This document shows positions 8,266 through 16,800 of a stretch of DNA of 64,000 bases, one piece after another. The first letter of the stretch is position 1. Each line of letters starts with the position of its first letter. The position numbers and the translations under genes are program-made. A model generated the notes under the pieces. That model made no database searches. It was given only the letters and a program-made list of their open reading frames with translations, and was not told the DNA's origin. Source of the DNA: Insolitispirillum peregrinum (GTDB lineage Bacteria > Pseudomonadota > Alphaproteobacteria > Rhodospirillales > Rhodospirillaceae); the NCBI RefSeq assembly GCF_042665255.1, contig NZ_JBHTCD010000004.1. The stretch is one strand, 5' to 3'.

Positions 8266-9170
8266 TGGTGATGGTGCCCGGCCTGAATGGTCCCGACATC
8301 CTTTTCAAAACCGATCACCTGCTCGCGGTATTTGCACAGCTGGCAGTTCATCGCCACATCGCCGGACAGGATGCCCTGAACCCGCTCGACAAAACTGTCG
8401 ATCACCAGCGGGTGATCATTGAGGTAGGGAGCCTTGACGAACTGGATGTTCGGCGACAGGGCGGCAGCGTCGTCAACCCAGTCATAAATGCGGCGGACCA
8501 GAATGCCGGTGAACAGGAAATAGGGGAACACCACCACCCGCTTGTAGCCCAGCTTGACGCAATGGCGCAGACCGGCATCGACCAGCGGCGTGGTCACGCC
8601 CGAATAGGCGACTTCGGTCCAGCCGACGCCACAGCCTTCCCACAGCATGCGGGCGACCTTGTTGACGTTGGAATTGGCATCGGGATCGTTGGTACCGCGC
8701 CCGACCACCAGCAACAGGGTGTCGGTGCGGTCAACCGGACCAAAGTCACGGTCAGCGGCGGCAATGGCCTCCTCGACCCGCTGGCGGGCGGCCTGCAACA
8801 GTTTGGTATCGATGCCCAGTTCCTTGCCGAACGAAATGCTCAGTTCCGGGTGGGCGGCGGCATAGGCGTTGACTTCCCACGGCAGGTCGTTCTTGACGTG
8901 ACCGGCGGCGAACAGCATCCCCGGCACGGCCAGAATGCGGGTACAGCCCGCTTCGCGCAGCTTGTCGAGGCCCTGATGGATGATCGGGCGGGCAAATTCC
9001 AGAAAGCCGCTTTCGACCGGCCATTGCGGCAGGCGTTCGCGCAGCAGCACAGCCAGCCGGTTGAATTCGTCGACGGCGGCGACATCGCGGGAGCCATGGC
9101 CACAGATCATCACGCCGATCTTTTCGGCGGAATCGGTGCAGGGCGCGCAGGGGGAGGAGGTCTCGGTCAT
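8061..9170 (-). CDS. cbiX: CbiX-type sirohydrochlorin cobaltochelatase with His-rich tail
   Basis: 369 aa. About residues 15-280 contain two CbiX chelatase repeats: VMICGHGSRD near the N-terminus with the likely metal-binding/catalytic His, RILAVPGMLFAAGHVKND, and LLVVGRGTNDPDAN in the second half. Family members insert cobalt (or iron/nickel) into sirohydrochlorin. A CxxC-like MNCQLCKYREQ segment follows, then about 75 residues made almost only of His, Asp and Gly, a plausible cobalt/nickel reservoir. The DNA of the tail is a CATGATCGTGGT-type repeat. It is the first gene of the minus-strand cbiX-cobL-cobI-cobJ run and divergent from cbiB. Confidence 0.88.
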   Translation of the reverse strand: MTETSSPCAPCTDSAEKIGVMICGHGSRDVAAVDEFNRLAVLLRERLPQWPVESGFLEFARPIIHQGLDKLREAGCTRILAVPGMLFAAGHVKNDLPWEVNAYAAAHPELSISFGKELGIDTKLLQAARQRVEEAIAAADRDFGPVDRTDTLLLVVGRGTNDPDANSNVNKVARMLWEGCGVGWTEVAYSGVTTPLVDAGLRHCVKLGYKRVVVFPYFLFTGILVRRIYDWVDDAAALSPNIQFVKAPYLNDHPLVIDSFVERVQGILSGDVAMNCQLCKYREQVIGFEKDVGTIQAGHHHHVRGAGTDHDHGHDHGHHHHHDHGHDHGHHHHGHDHHQHDHHDHDHDHDHDHDHDHHGHDHHHPQSHD

Positions 9171-9353
9171 CGGTCGCTTGGTCCTTGCCTTCGAGCGGGT
9201 TAACGAAATATGGTCCTGTGTCCGGGACCCTGGTCCTTGCCTTCGGGGTCCGACCCTGAGCCTGTCTCAGGGGACAAAGGCGGGGCGGACTATAAAGCGT
9301 CTTGTAATGCGGCGCAATTGAGCGTGCCGTTTCAAAGAAGGCAACTGTGGGCG
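9171..9353. promoter_or_regulatory. Divergent cbiX-cbiB intergenic region with dyads
   Basis: The 183-bp region must hold both promoters. It contains a direct repeat GGTCCTTGCCTTCG (about 9180 and 9234) and a hairpin CCCTGAG-CCTGT-CTCAGGG (9254-9260 with 9266-9272) resembling REP-type palindromes. No cobalamin riboswitch boxes are recognised. Confidence 0.35.
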
Positions 9354-10361
9354 ATGTTTCCCCTTGGTATCTGGCCGACGCCAGCCTATGACCCGTTCCT
9401 GATCCTGTTCCTTGCCCTGCTGCTGGATGTGGCGGTGGGCGAGATGCCATGGCTGTACCGGGCGATCCCCCATCCGGTGGTGGCCATCGGGCGGCTGATT
9501 TCCTTGCTGGACCGCCGTCTCAACCGCCCGCAACGCAGCCACGGCGAACGGCAGGTGCGCGGGGTGATGGTCCTGCTCAGCCTGTGCGCCTTGACCGGCA
9601 CAATTGGCTGGCTGGTGCAGAAACTGGCGATGACCATGCCCTATGGCTGGGTACTGGAATTGCTGTTGCTGGTCAGTCTGGTGGCTCAGCGCAGCCTGTA
9701 CGATCACGTCAAGGCGGTGGCCGAGGGGCTGGCGCAGGACGGGCTGGCCGGGGGCCGCAGAGCGGTGTCGATGATCGTCGGACGCGACCCGGAACACCTG
9801 GATCAGGCCGGGGTGTCGCGCGCCGCCATCGAGTCCTGTGCCGAGAACTTTTCCGATGGCATCGTCGCACCGGTGTTCTGGTATGTGGTGGCCGGGTTGC
9901 CGGGGATCATGATCTACAAGACGGTCAACACGCTGGACTCGATGATCGGCCACAAAAAACCGCACTATCTGGCCTTTGGCTGGGCCAGTGCGCGCTTTGA
10001 CGATCTGCTGAATTTGCTCCCGGCCCGTCTGGGGGGTGTGTTGCTGTGCATCGCCAGCCTGTTTGTGGTTCACGGCTCTCCGGTGTCGGCCCTGCGCACC
10101 ATGCTGCGCGATGCTGGCAAGCACCGCAGCCCGAATGCGGGCTGGCCCGAAGCCGCCTGTGCTGGCGGTCTGGGGCTGGCCCTGTGCGGGCCGCGCCTCT
10201 ACAGCGGTGAAGGTCTGGTCAACGAGCCATGGCTGGGCGACGGGCGGCGGGACGCCCACGAAGGCGACATCCGCCGCGCCGTCTGGCTGATGGTGGTTGG
10301 CTGCCTGCTGAATGCTGCCTGGATCGCCCTGCTGTGGATCGTGCAGTTGTTGCTGGCTTAG
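9354..10361 (+). CDS. cbiB: Adenosylcobinamide-phosphate synthase
   Basis: 335 aa integral membrane protein (CbiB, called CobD in aerobic-pathway nomenclature) that attaches the aminopropanol arm to adenosylcobyric acid. Several hydrophobic segments are visible (near residues 8-25, 65-85, 95-110, 200-230, 315-335). Family signatures include HPVVAIGRLI near the N-terminus, AIESCAENFSDGIVAPVFWY in the centre, and NTLDSMIGHK. The ATG at 9354 gives the usual N-terminus; the frame is open upstream without similarity. It is the only cob gene in this half on the plus strand and ends at the palindromic repeat cluster before cobQ. Confidence 0.93.
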   Translation: MFPLGIWPTPAYDPFLILFLALLLDVAVGEMPWLYRAIPHPVVAIGRLISLLDRRLNRPQRSHGERQVRGVMVLLSLCALTGTIGWLVQKLAMTMPYGWVLELLLLVSLVAQRSLYDHVKAVAEGLAQDGLAGGRRAVSMIVGRDPEHLDQAGVSRAAIESCAENFSDGIVAPVFWYVVAGLPGIMIYKTVNTLDSMIGHKKPHYLAFGWASARFDDLLNLLPARLGGVLLCIASLFVVHGSPVSALRTMLRDAGKHRSPNAGWPEAACAGGLGLALCGPRLYSGEGLVNEPWLGDGRRDAHEGDIRRAVWLMVVGCLLNAAWIALLWIVQLLLA

Positions 10362-10362
10362 A

Positions 10363-10525
10363 GCATTGTGCGAAAAGTGGGAACCGGTTTTCGCAAAGAC
10401 AATGCGGCAAACAAGAAAGCTGCATTGTGCGAAAAGTGGGAACCGGTTTTCGCAAAGACAATGCGACAAACACGAAAGCTGCATTGTGCGAAAAGTGGGA
10501 ACCGGTTTTCGCAACAACAATGCGG
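10363..10525. repeat. Three direct copies of a 59-bp palindromic repeat
   Basis: Units begin at 10363, 10422 and 10481. Each contains GCATTGTGCGAAAA and its near-complement TTTTCGCAAAGACAATGC around GTGGGAACCGG, so each can fold into a long hairpin. Related half-units occur at 44695-44757. This looks like a dispersed intergenic palindromic (REP-like) element between the convergent cbiB and cobQ genes. Confidence 0.85.
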
Positions 10526-10535
10526 CAAAACAAAA

Positions 10536-10580
10536 TGTTAGAGCGGCGTGCCTGCGTCTGATTGAACGCTCGCTGCTCTA
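10536..10580. repeat. Imperfect palindrome at the cobQ 3' end
   Basis: TAGAGCGGCG pairs with CGCTGCTCTA with one mismatch. It ends in the cobQ stop codon. It may serve as a bidirectional terminator for cbiB and cobQ or be another dispersed palindrome. Confidence 0.35.
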
Positions 10581-12083
10581 GCTGACCGGTGCGGCCAGTG
10601 CCAGCAGGGCCGACAGGTCCATGTGGCGCTCCAGATGATCGGCCAGCGCATCCAGTGCGGCCTCGACGCCCTGCTCATAGGCCGCCGTGCTGGGGCTGCC
10701 CCATTGCGCCAGCAGGTGCGCCCGATAGGCATCGCTGGCGAACAGCCCATGGATATAGCAGCCCATCACCCGCCCGTCGGGGCTGATCGACCCTTCCGGG
10801 CGACCCTCCAGCCGCAGCCACGGCGAGGCGAGGCCGGGGCCGATGGTCTGGCCCATGTGCATCTCATAGCCCTGAATCCGGCAGTTGCTCAGCTCATCGT
10901 GGGCGCTGGTCTCGGTCAGGGTCTTGTGGCGGGTGATGGTGGTGGACAGCGGCAGCAATCCCAGCCCGGCAGTTTCCCCAGCCGGACCTTCCAGACCGTC
11001 GGGGTCGAAAACCGTTTCCCCCAGCATCTGATAGCCCGCGCACAGGCCGACAATCCGCCCGCCCCGGCGATGGTGGGCCAGCAGGTCGATATCCCACCCT
11101 TGCGCCCGCAGGAACGCCAGATCGGCGCGGGTGGCCTTTGATCCCGGCAACAGGATCACGTCGGCATACAGCGGCAACGGCTGACCGGCAGGAATCACGC
11201 TGACCTCGACCGATGGCTCGGCGCGCAGGGGGTCGAGGTCGTCAAAATTGGCAATGCGCGACAGGCGCGGCACCACCACCCGCAGGCGGTCGGTCCGCGG
11301 GCCGCTGGAGGGATGCAGGCTGTCGAGTGCCATGCCGTCTTCCGGCGGCAGGCGGGCGGCATCGGGGAACCATGGCAGCAGGCCGCAGGCCGCCCAGCCG
11401 GTGCGTTCGGTCATCAGGGTCATGCCATCGGCAAACAGGGCCGGGTCACCACGAAACTTGTTGACCACAAAGCCCTTGATCCGCTGCTGCTCGGCGGCGG
11501 GCAGCAGGACATGGGTCCCGACCACCTGCGCCAGCACCCCGCCACGGTCAATGTCCCCGATCAGGATCACCGGCAGGTCGGCGGCCTCGGCAAAGCCCAT
11601 GTTGGCGATGTCGGCGGCGCGGAGATTGACTTCGGCGGCGGACCCGGCGCCCTCGACCAGCACCAGATCGGCCTCACTGGCCAGCCGGTGGAAACTGTCC
11701 AGCACGCGCGGCAGCAGGGATGGCTTGAGGCGGTGGTAATCGGCGGCTTTGGCATTGCCCAGTACCGTGCCGCACACCACCACCTGGCTGCCAACATCCG
11801 ACTGCGGTTTCAGCAGGATCGGGTTCATCAGAACACTGGGGGCCACCCCGCAGGCCCGCGCCTGCAATGCCTGCGCCCGGCCGATTTCGCCCCCCTGCGG
11901 GCAGTCGGGTGACGGCGGGGTCACGGCGGCGTTGTTGCTCATGTTCTGCGGCTTGAACGGCCGGACCCGCAGCCCCCGGCGGGTAAAGGCCCGTGCCAGC
12001 CCGGCGACCAGCAGGCTTTTGCCGACATCGGAGCCGGTGCCCTGAAACATCAGGGCGCGGGGAGCAGGCGAGGCTGGGGGCAT
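10578..12083 (-). CDS. cobQ: Cobyric acid synthase (glutamine-hydrolysing)
   Basis: 501 aa. It amidates side chains b, d, e and g of adenosylcobyrinic a,c-diamide with glutamine and ATP. The N-terminal P-loop-like synthetase domain starts with MFQGTGSDVGKSLLVAGLARAF. The C-terminal glutamine amidotransferase domain carries the catalytic Cys in GRIVGLCAGYQMLGE and the late His in YIHGLF. Length is typical (about 485-510 aa). It stands alone on the minus strand behind a strong terminator belonging to the SYLF gene, so it needs its own promoter in 12084-12136. Confidence 0.95.
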   Translation of the reverse strand: MPPASPAPRALMFQGTGSDVGKSLLVAGLARAFTRRGLRVRPFKPQNMSNNAAVTPPSPDCPQGGEIGRAQALQARACGVAPSVLMNPILLKPQSDVGSQVVVCGTVLGNAKAADYHRLKPSLLPRVLDSFHRLASEADLVLVEGAGSAAEVNLRAADIANMGFAEAADLPVILIGDIDRGGVLAQVVGTHVLLPAAEQQRIKGFVVNKFRGDPALFADGMTLMTERTGWAACGLLPWFPDAARLPPEDGMALDSLHPSSGPRTDRLRVVVPRLSRIANFDDLDPLRAEPSVEVSVIPAGQPLPLYADVILLPGSKATRADLAFLRAQGWDIDLLAHHRRGGRIVGLCAGYQMLGETVFDPDGLEGPAGETAGLGLLPLSTTITRHKTLTETSAHDELSNCRIQGYEMHMGQTIGPGLASPWLRLEGRPEGSISPDGRVMGCYIHGLFASDAYRAHLLAQWGSPSTAAYEQGVEAALDALADHLERHMDLSALLALAAPVS

Positions 12084-12136
12084 GACGGGAACCTTTGCAA
12101 AGATGATCCGGCAGGCAGTCTTGCCGAAAACGGGCG

Positions 12137-12176
12137 AAAAAAAAATCCCGGACAGAGTGGGCTGTCCGGGATTTTT
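12137..12176 (-). terminator. Strong intrinsic terminator between the SYLF gene and cobQ
   Basis: A perfect 15-bp stem (12141-12155 with 12162-12176) built on ATCCCGGACAG/CTGTCCGGGAT, loop AGTGGG. On the minus strand a run of nine T follows (A-run at about 12137-12145). Because both flanks are A/T tracts it could act in both directions. Confidence 0.9.
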
Positions 12177-12193
12177 CTGTCGGCGGGGACACT

Positions 12194-13165
12194 TTATTGC
12201 AGGGTGCTGCCCTGTTGCGGCACCAGCTTGACCGGCGTCGAGCTGGTCGACGACGCGCCCGAGCTTTTGACACTGCTGCTGCTGCTCTGGACGGTGGTGC
12301 CGGGGCTGTCGAGTTCCTGCACGTCCATTGACGAGCGGCCAGAGGTGCTGCCCGACATGCTGCTGCCCTGGCTCACCGGCTGGCTGCTGCTATAGGAGCT
12401 GCTGTTACTGGCGGGGGTGGTGTTGTACGAGCCATTGGAAGACGAGGGCTGCGCAGCCGGTGTGCCGTTGGCCGGATGGAAGTTCGACGCCGTATCCAGC
12501 GCGGCAATCAGCGCGTTGGCGGCCTCAAGGGTATAGCGGCGATCAAAGACGATTGATTTGCTGTTGGCATTGGCACCATAGAGCGCCCGGTTCCAGTCCG
12601 GGCGCGGCTCGATCCCCGCCCCTTCGATCACCCCGCCACCATAGGCTCCGGCAGCATGGGAAAAGGCGACGATATCTGCTCCGGCCGCGCTGGTGGTGGC
12701 GGCTTCGGCGCCGCCGCCCCAGGTGACAATCGCCAGATTGACCCCGGCCCCGACCTTGAAGCGGTCTTCCATGATCGCCTGCAGACCCTTGTCGGTCATG
12801 ATCATGTACATGATCTCGCGCTCTTCGGCCCCGATCTGCAGGCCGAGGCTGCCCGCGGTCATGCGGTAAAAGGCCGGCGGTGAAAAGACCCCGCTGTCGT
12901 TGCGCACCATCAGCACGCCGTTGCCATAGGCACCGCCGACAATGAAACCGGCCTTGTAAAAGCTGGGAACGATCAGCACCCCCCGCGCCCGCGCCAGCGA
13001 CGGCTGCCAGTATTCGGGAAAGTGCTCATCGGCTTGCAGGTGCTGTACGGTCGAGGTTGCCTTGGCGACGGTCGCCAAAGCGTCGGAGCGTTCATCCGCC
13101 CGTGCGGGTGCGGTGGTCACCAGAACCAGCGACACCGCAGCGGTCAGCAGAGTGAAAAAGCGCAT
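12194..13165 (-). CDS. Exported SYLF/YSC84-domain lipid-binding protein
   Basis: 323 aa from the ATG at 13165, chosen for the signal peptide (cleavage near ARA-DE) and the upstream AGAGAGG site. Residues about 30-235 form a SYLF (YSC84) domain: ARARGVLIVPSFYKAGFIVGGAYGNGVL, then PAFYRMTAGSLGLQIGAEEREIMYMIM, and GAGVNLAIVTWG. SYLF proteins bind phosphoinositides/lipids in eukaryotes; bacterial members are exported and poorly understood. The last about 90 residues are Ser/Thr/Asn-rich and disordered. The gene sits between cobO and cobQ with its own terminator and is not an obvious B12 gene. Confidence 0.8.
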   Translation of the reverse strand: MRFFTLLTAAVSLVLVTTAPARADERSDALATVAKATSTVQHLQADEHFPEYWQPSLARARGVLIVPSFYKAGFIVGGAYGNGVLMVRNDSGVFSPPAFYRMTAGSLGLQIGAEEREIMYMIMTDKGLQAIMEDRFKVGAGVNLAIVTWGGGAEAATTSAAGADIVAFSHAAGAYGGGVIEGAGIEPRPDWNRALYGANANSKSIVFDRRYTLEAANALIAALDTASNFHPANGTPAAQPSSSNGSYNTTPASNSSSYSSSQPVSQGSSMSGSTSGRSSMDVQELDSPGTTVQSSSSSVKSSGASSTSSTPVKLVPQQGSTLQ

Positions 13166-13229
13166 CGGACCTCTCTTGCCTCCACGGCGGAAGGCGTCAT
13201 GCAAAACAGGAAAACAGCCGGGCAATGAT

Positions 13230-13874
13230 TTAGAATTCAACCCCCGGCTGGGCCTTGATACCAGACCGGAAGGGGTGTTTGACCAGTGTCATTTCGGTAA
13301 CCATGTCCGCCGCCTCGATGACCGCCTCGGGGGCGTTGCGGCCGGTCAGCACCACATGCTGATCCGCCGGGCGGTGGGCCAGATCGTCCAGCACCATCGC
13401 CAGATCGAGATAGCCATAGCGCAGCACCACATTCAGCTCGTCGAGGATCACCATGCGGGTTTCGGGATCCTGCAACATCAGACGGGCTTCCTGCCAGGCG
13501 CGCTCGGCGGCGGCAATGTCGCGGTTGCGGTCCTGGGTCTCCCAGGTAAAGCCTTCGCCCATCGCCTTGAAGGTCACGCTGTCAAAGCGCGACAGGATGT
13601 CGCGTTCGGCGGTATCCATCGCCCCCTTGATGAACTGCACCACCCCTAACTTGTAGCCGTGACCGACGCAGCGCAACCCCATGCCAAAGGCGGCAGTCGA
13701 TTTGCCCTTGCCAGCGCCGGTGTGGACGATCATCAGGCCCTTTTCGGCGGTTTTGGCTGCCATCATGCGGTCGCGGGCGGCCTTTTTCTTCGCCATCTTG
13801 CGCTTGTGGCGCTCGTCTTCGCTTTCGCTGTCATCGACATCGGCAACGATGGGTTGGTCGGGTGTCTCAGTCAC
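13230..13874 (-). CDS. cobO: Corrinoid adenosyltransferase (CobA/CobO/BtuR type)
   Basis: 214 aa. It transfers the 5'-deoxyadenosyl group of ATP to Co(I) corrinoid. The P-loop HTGAGKGKSTAAFG is at about residues 51-64, followed by VQFIKGAMDTAERDIL and the late motif VVLTGRNAPEAVIEAADMVTEM. An N-terminal extension of about 45 residues is acidic, then very basic (KRKMAKKKAARDR). The start codon is GTG at 13874, overlapping the end of cobN by 8 bases (GTGACTGA). This points to coupling and supports the start. Confidence 0.94.
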   Translation of the reverse strand: MTETPDQPIVADVDDSESEDERHKRKMAKKKAARDRMMAAKTAEKGLMIVHTGAGKGKSTAAFGMGLRCVGHGYKLGVVQFIKGAMDTAERDILSRFDSVTFKAMGEGFTWETQDRNRDIAAAERAWQEARLMLQDPETRMVILDELNVVLRYGYLDLAMVLDDLAHRPADQHVVLTGRNAPEAVIEAADMVTEMTLVKHPFRSGIKAQPGVEF

Positions 13875-16800
13875 GGGCGGAAATCCTTATCTCGTCCAGC
13901 AGGCCGGGGGTGGAATTGCGGCGGGGTGACCACAGGCGGCGGTCGATGGCTTCGGCAAAGCGGTCGGCCATTTCCCGCAGGGCTGCCGGGTTGTGCTCGG
14001 CCAGAAAGCTGCGAACCGTTTCATCGCCAAGGTAGGCGTCAAATATGGCATCGAAATGGTGATCTGCAACGCAGCGGGCGGTGGCCTGAAAGGCAAACAG
14101 GTAATCAACCGTCGCCGCCATTTCAAAGGCACCCTTGTAACCGTGGCGCATGACACCGGCGATCCACTTCGGATTGGCCGCCCGTCCGCGCACCACGCGG
14201 GCAATCTCTTCGGTCAGGGTGCGGATGCGTGGCGCGTCCGGGCGGGAATGGTCACTGTGATAGACCACCGGCTGCTGACCGGACAGGCTGCGCACGGCGG
14301 CGGTCATCCCGCCTTCAAACTGGTAATAGTCGTCGGAGTCCAGCAGGTCGTGTTCGCGGTTGTCCTGATTCTGCACCACCACCTGTACCTGTTGCAGGCG
14401 CTGGCCGAACAGGGCATGGGCGGCCTTGCCGTCGCCGCCTTTACCGTAGGCATAGCCACCCCAGCCGAGATAGGCCTGTGCCAGATCGTCGGCACTGTCC
14501 CAGCCGCGCTCGTCGATCAGGGCTTGCAGGCCCGCGCCATAGGCCCCCGGTTTCGAGCCGAACACCCGGTGCCCGGCCTGCGTGGCGGCATCCGCAGCAG
14601 ACTGGCCTTCGGCCATCAGGCGGGCGGTTTCGCTGTTGACGCGGGCGGCCAGCGGATTGACCTCGGGCGGTTCGTCGAGGGCGGCAACGGCGCGGGCGGC
14701 GCTGTCGAACAGGTCGATCAAGGCCGGGAAGGCATCGCGGAAAAAGCCGGAAATGCGCAAGGTGACGTCAACACGCGGGCGACCCAGCACGCCAGCGGGC
14801 AGAATCTCGAAGCCGGTGACCCGGCGCGAGGCGGTATCCCAGGTCGGCTTCACCCCCATCAACGCCAGCCCCTGCGCGATGTCATCACCGCCGGTGCGCA
14901 TGTTCGAGGTGCCCCAGGCGGTCAGCGCCAGCGTGGTCGGCCATTCGCCATGGTCCTGCGCATGGCGGTCCAGCAACCGCTGCGCCGAGGCCCAGCCGAG
15001 GCTCCACGCTGCCGGAGTCGGCACCACGCGGGTATCGACGGAATAGAAATTGCGCCCGGTCGGCAGCACGTCGGGGCGGCCCCGGGTGGGAGCCCCCGAG
15101 GCTCCGGGGGGCACAAAGCGCCCGTCGAGTCCACGCAGCAGGCCCGCCCGTTCGGCGGCGCCACAGACATCAACGGCGGGCATCAGGCGCTGGTGCACGA
15201 ACTCCAGTGCCTGCGCGCTGGCCGGGCCGGGGGGCTGCTGCTCACCAGCGACCAGCGCACTGGCCAGCAGCTCCAGCCGCTCGACGGTATCGCCCTGCGA
15301 GCGCCACGGCGCATCGGACAGGCTTGCCAGTACCACAGGACGTGCCCCGCTCCACGGGTCGCCATAGGCACAGTCCAGCGGGTCGAAATCCTCAAGACCA
15401 AGGTCACGGGCCAGCGCCCGGTGCAGGCTGATACCATGGCTGCCCGGCACGCGGGCCAGCGCCACCAGCAGGTCCAGCCGTTGCTGTCCGACCGGCGAGC
15501 GGCCAAAAATGTGCAGGCCGTCGCGGATTTGCAGTTCCTTCAGGTCGCACAGGTGGTTGTCGAGCTTTGACAGCGCCTGTTCGTCGTTGTCGTCGCTGGT
15601 GATGCCGACATCCTGATCCAGCCCCAGCGTGCGCGACAGGTCGAGGATTTGTTGCCGCAGCACCTTCAGGCGGCGGGGATCGACGCCAGCGGCTTCATAG
15701 TATTCATCGACCAGCAGTTCGAGATCGCGCAGCGGGCCATAGCTTTCCGCCCGCGTCAGCGGCGGGGTCAGGTGGTCGATGATCACCGCCTGCGCCCGTC
15801 GCTTGGCCTGAGTGCCTTCGCCGGGGTCGTTGACGATGAACGGGTACAGGTGCGGCATCGGCCCCAGCACCGCTTCGGGGAAGCAGCGTTCTGACAGGGC
15901 CAGCGACTTGCCGGGCAGCCATTCCAGAGTGCCATGCTTGCCGAGGTGGATTACCGCATCGGCAGCAAAAGCCTCACGCAGCCAGGCATAAAAGGCAAAA
16001 TAGCCGTGCGGCGGCACCAGCGCCGGGTCGTGGTAACTGCTGACCGGGTCAATGTTGTAGCCGCGGGCGGGCTGCACCCCGACTGCCACCCGGCCAAAAC
16101 ACAGGATCGCCAGCGCAAAGCCGCCGCAGGACAGCTCCGACGGCTGGAAATGCGGGTCTTGCTCCGGGGTGCCCCAACGGTCGGTGACCGCCTGCTGCAC
16201 GGTTGGGTCGAGGGTGCGGAAAAAGGCCAGATAGTCCGGTAACGGCAGGCTTTCGCGCACCAGTCGCCCGCTGCGGGCGTCGAGGTCGTTGGTGACGCCT
16301 TCGCGCAGCAGGGCCATCAGCGCCGAGCCGGACTCTGGCCGGTCGCCGGCGCCAAGGTCATACCCGGCCCCGGCCAGCACTGACAGCAGGTCAACGGTGG
16401 CGGCAGGGGTATCGAGGCCGACGCCATTGCCCATCCGGCCATCGCGGTTGGGGTAATTCGACAGCACCAGCCCGATCCGGCGGCGGGCGGGGTCGGTGGT
16501 GCGCAGCCTGGCCCAGCGGGCGGCCAGCGCGGCGGTAAAGGCAATGCGGTCGGGGCGCGGCTGGTAGTGGATCAGGTCGATTTCGGTGGCGGCATCGCGG
16601 GTGGCGGCGGCCTTGAACGACACCGCCCGGCTGAACACCCGGCCATCGACTTCCGGCAGGGCAATGTTCATCGCAATGTCGCGCGCGCCCAGACCGTTGG
16701 TCCCGCTGTCCCATGCTGCTTCGCTGCCGCTGGCAAACACCACCTGCAACACCACCGCATCACTGGCGGCAAACGGCCCGGCGTGGCAGGCGGTGGCGGT

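Noticed and set aside
7983..9203. Long plus-strand frame of 406 codons opposite cbiX
   Set aside because: It is the antisense of the cbiX gene and its His-repeat DNA. The minus-strand protein has clear chelatase motifs.
10363..10525. Regular repeats resembling a CRISPR array
   Set aside because: Only three units, each itself palindromic and about 45 bp, with near-identical short spacers and no cas genes. They fit a REP-like element.
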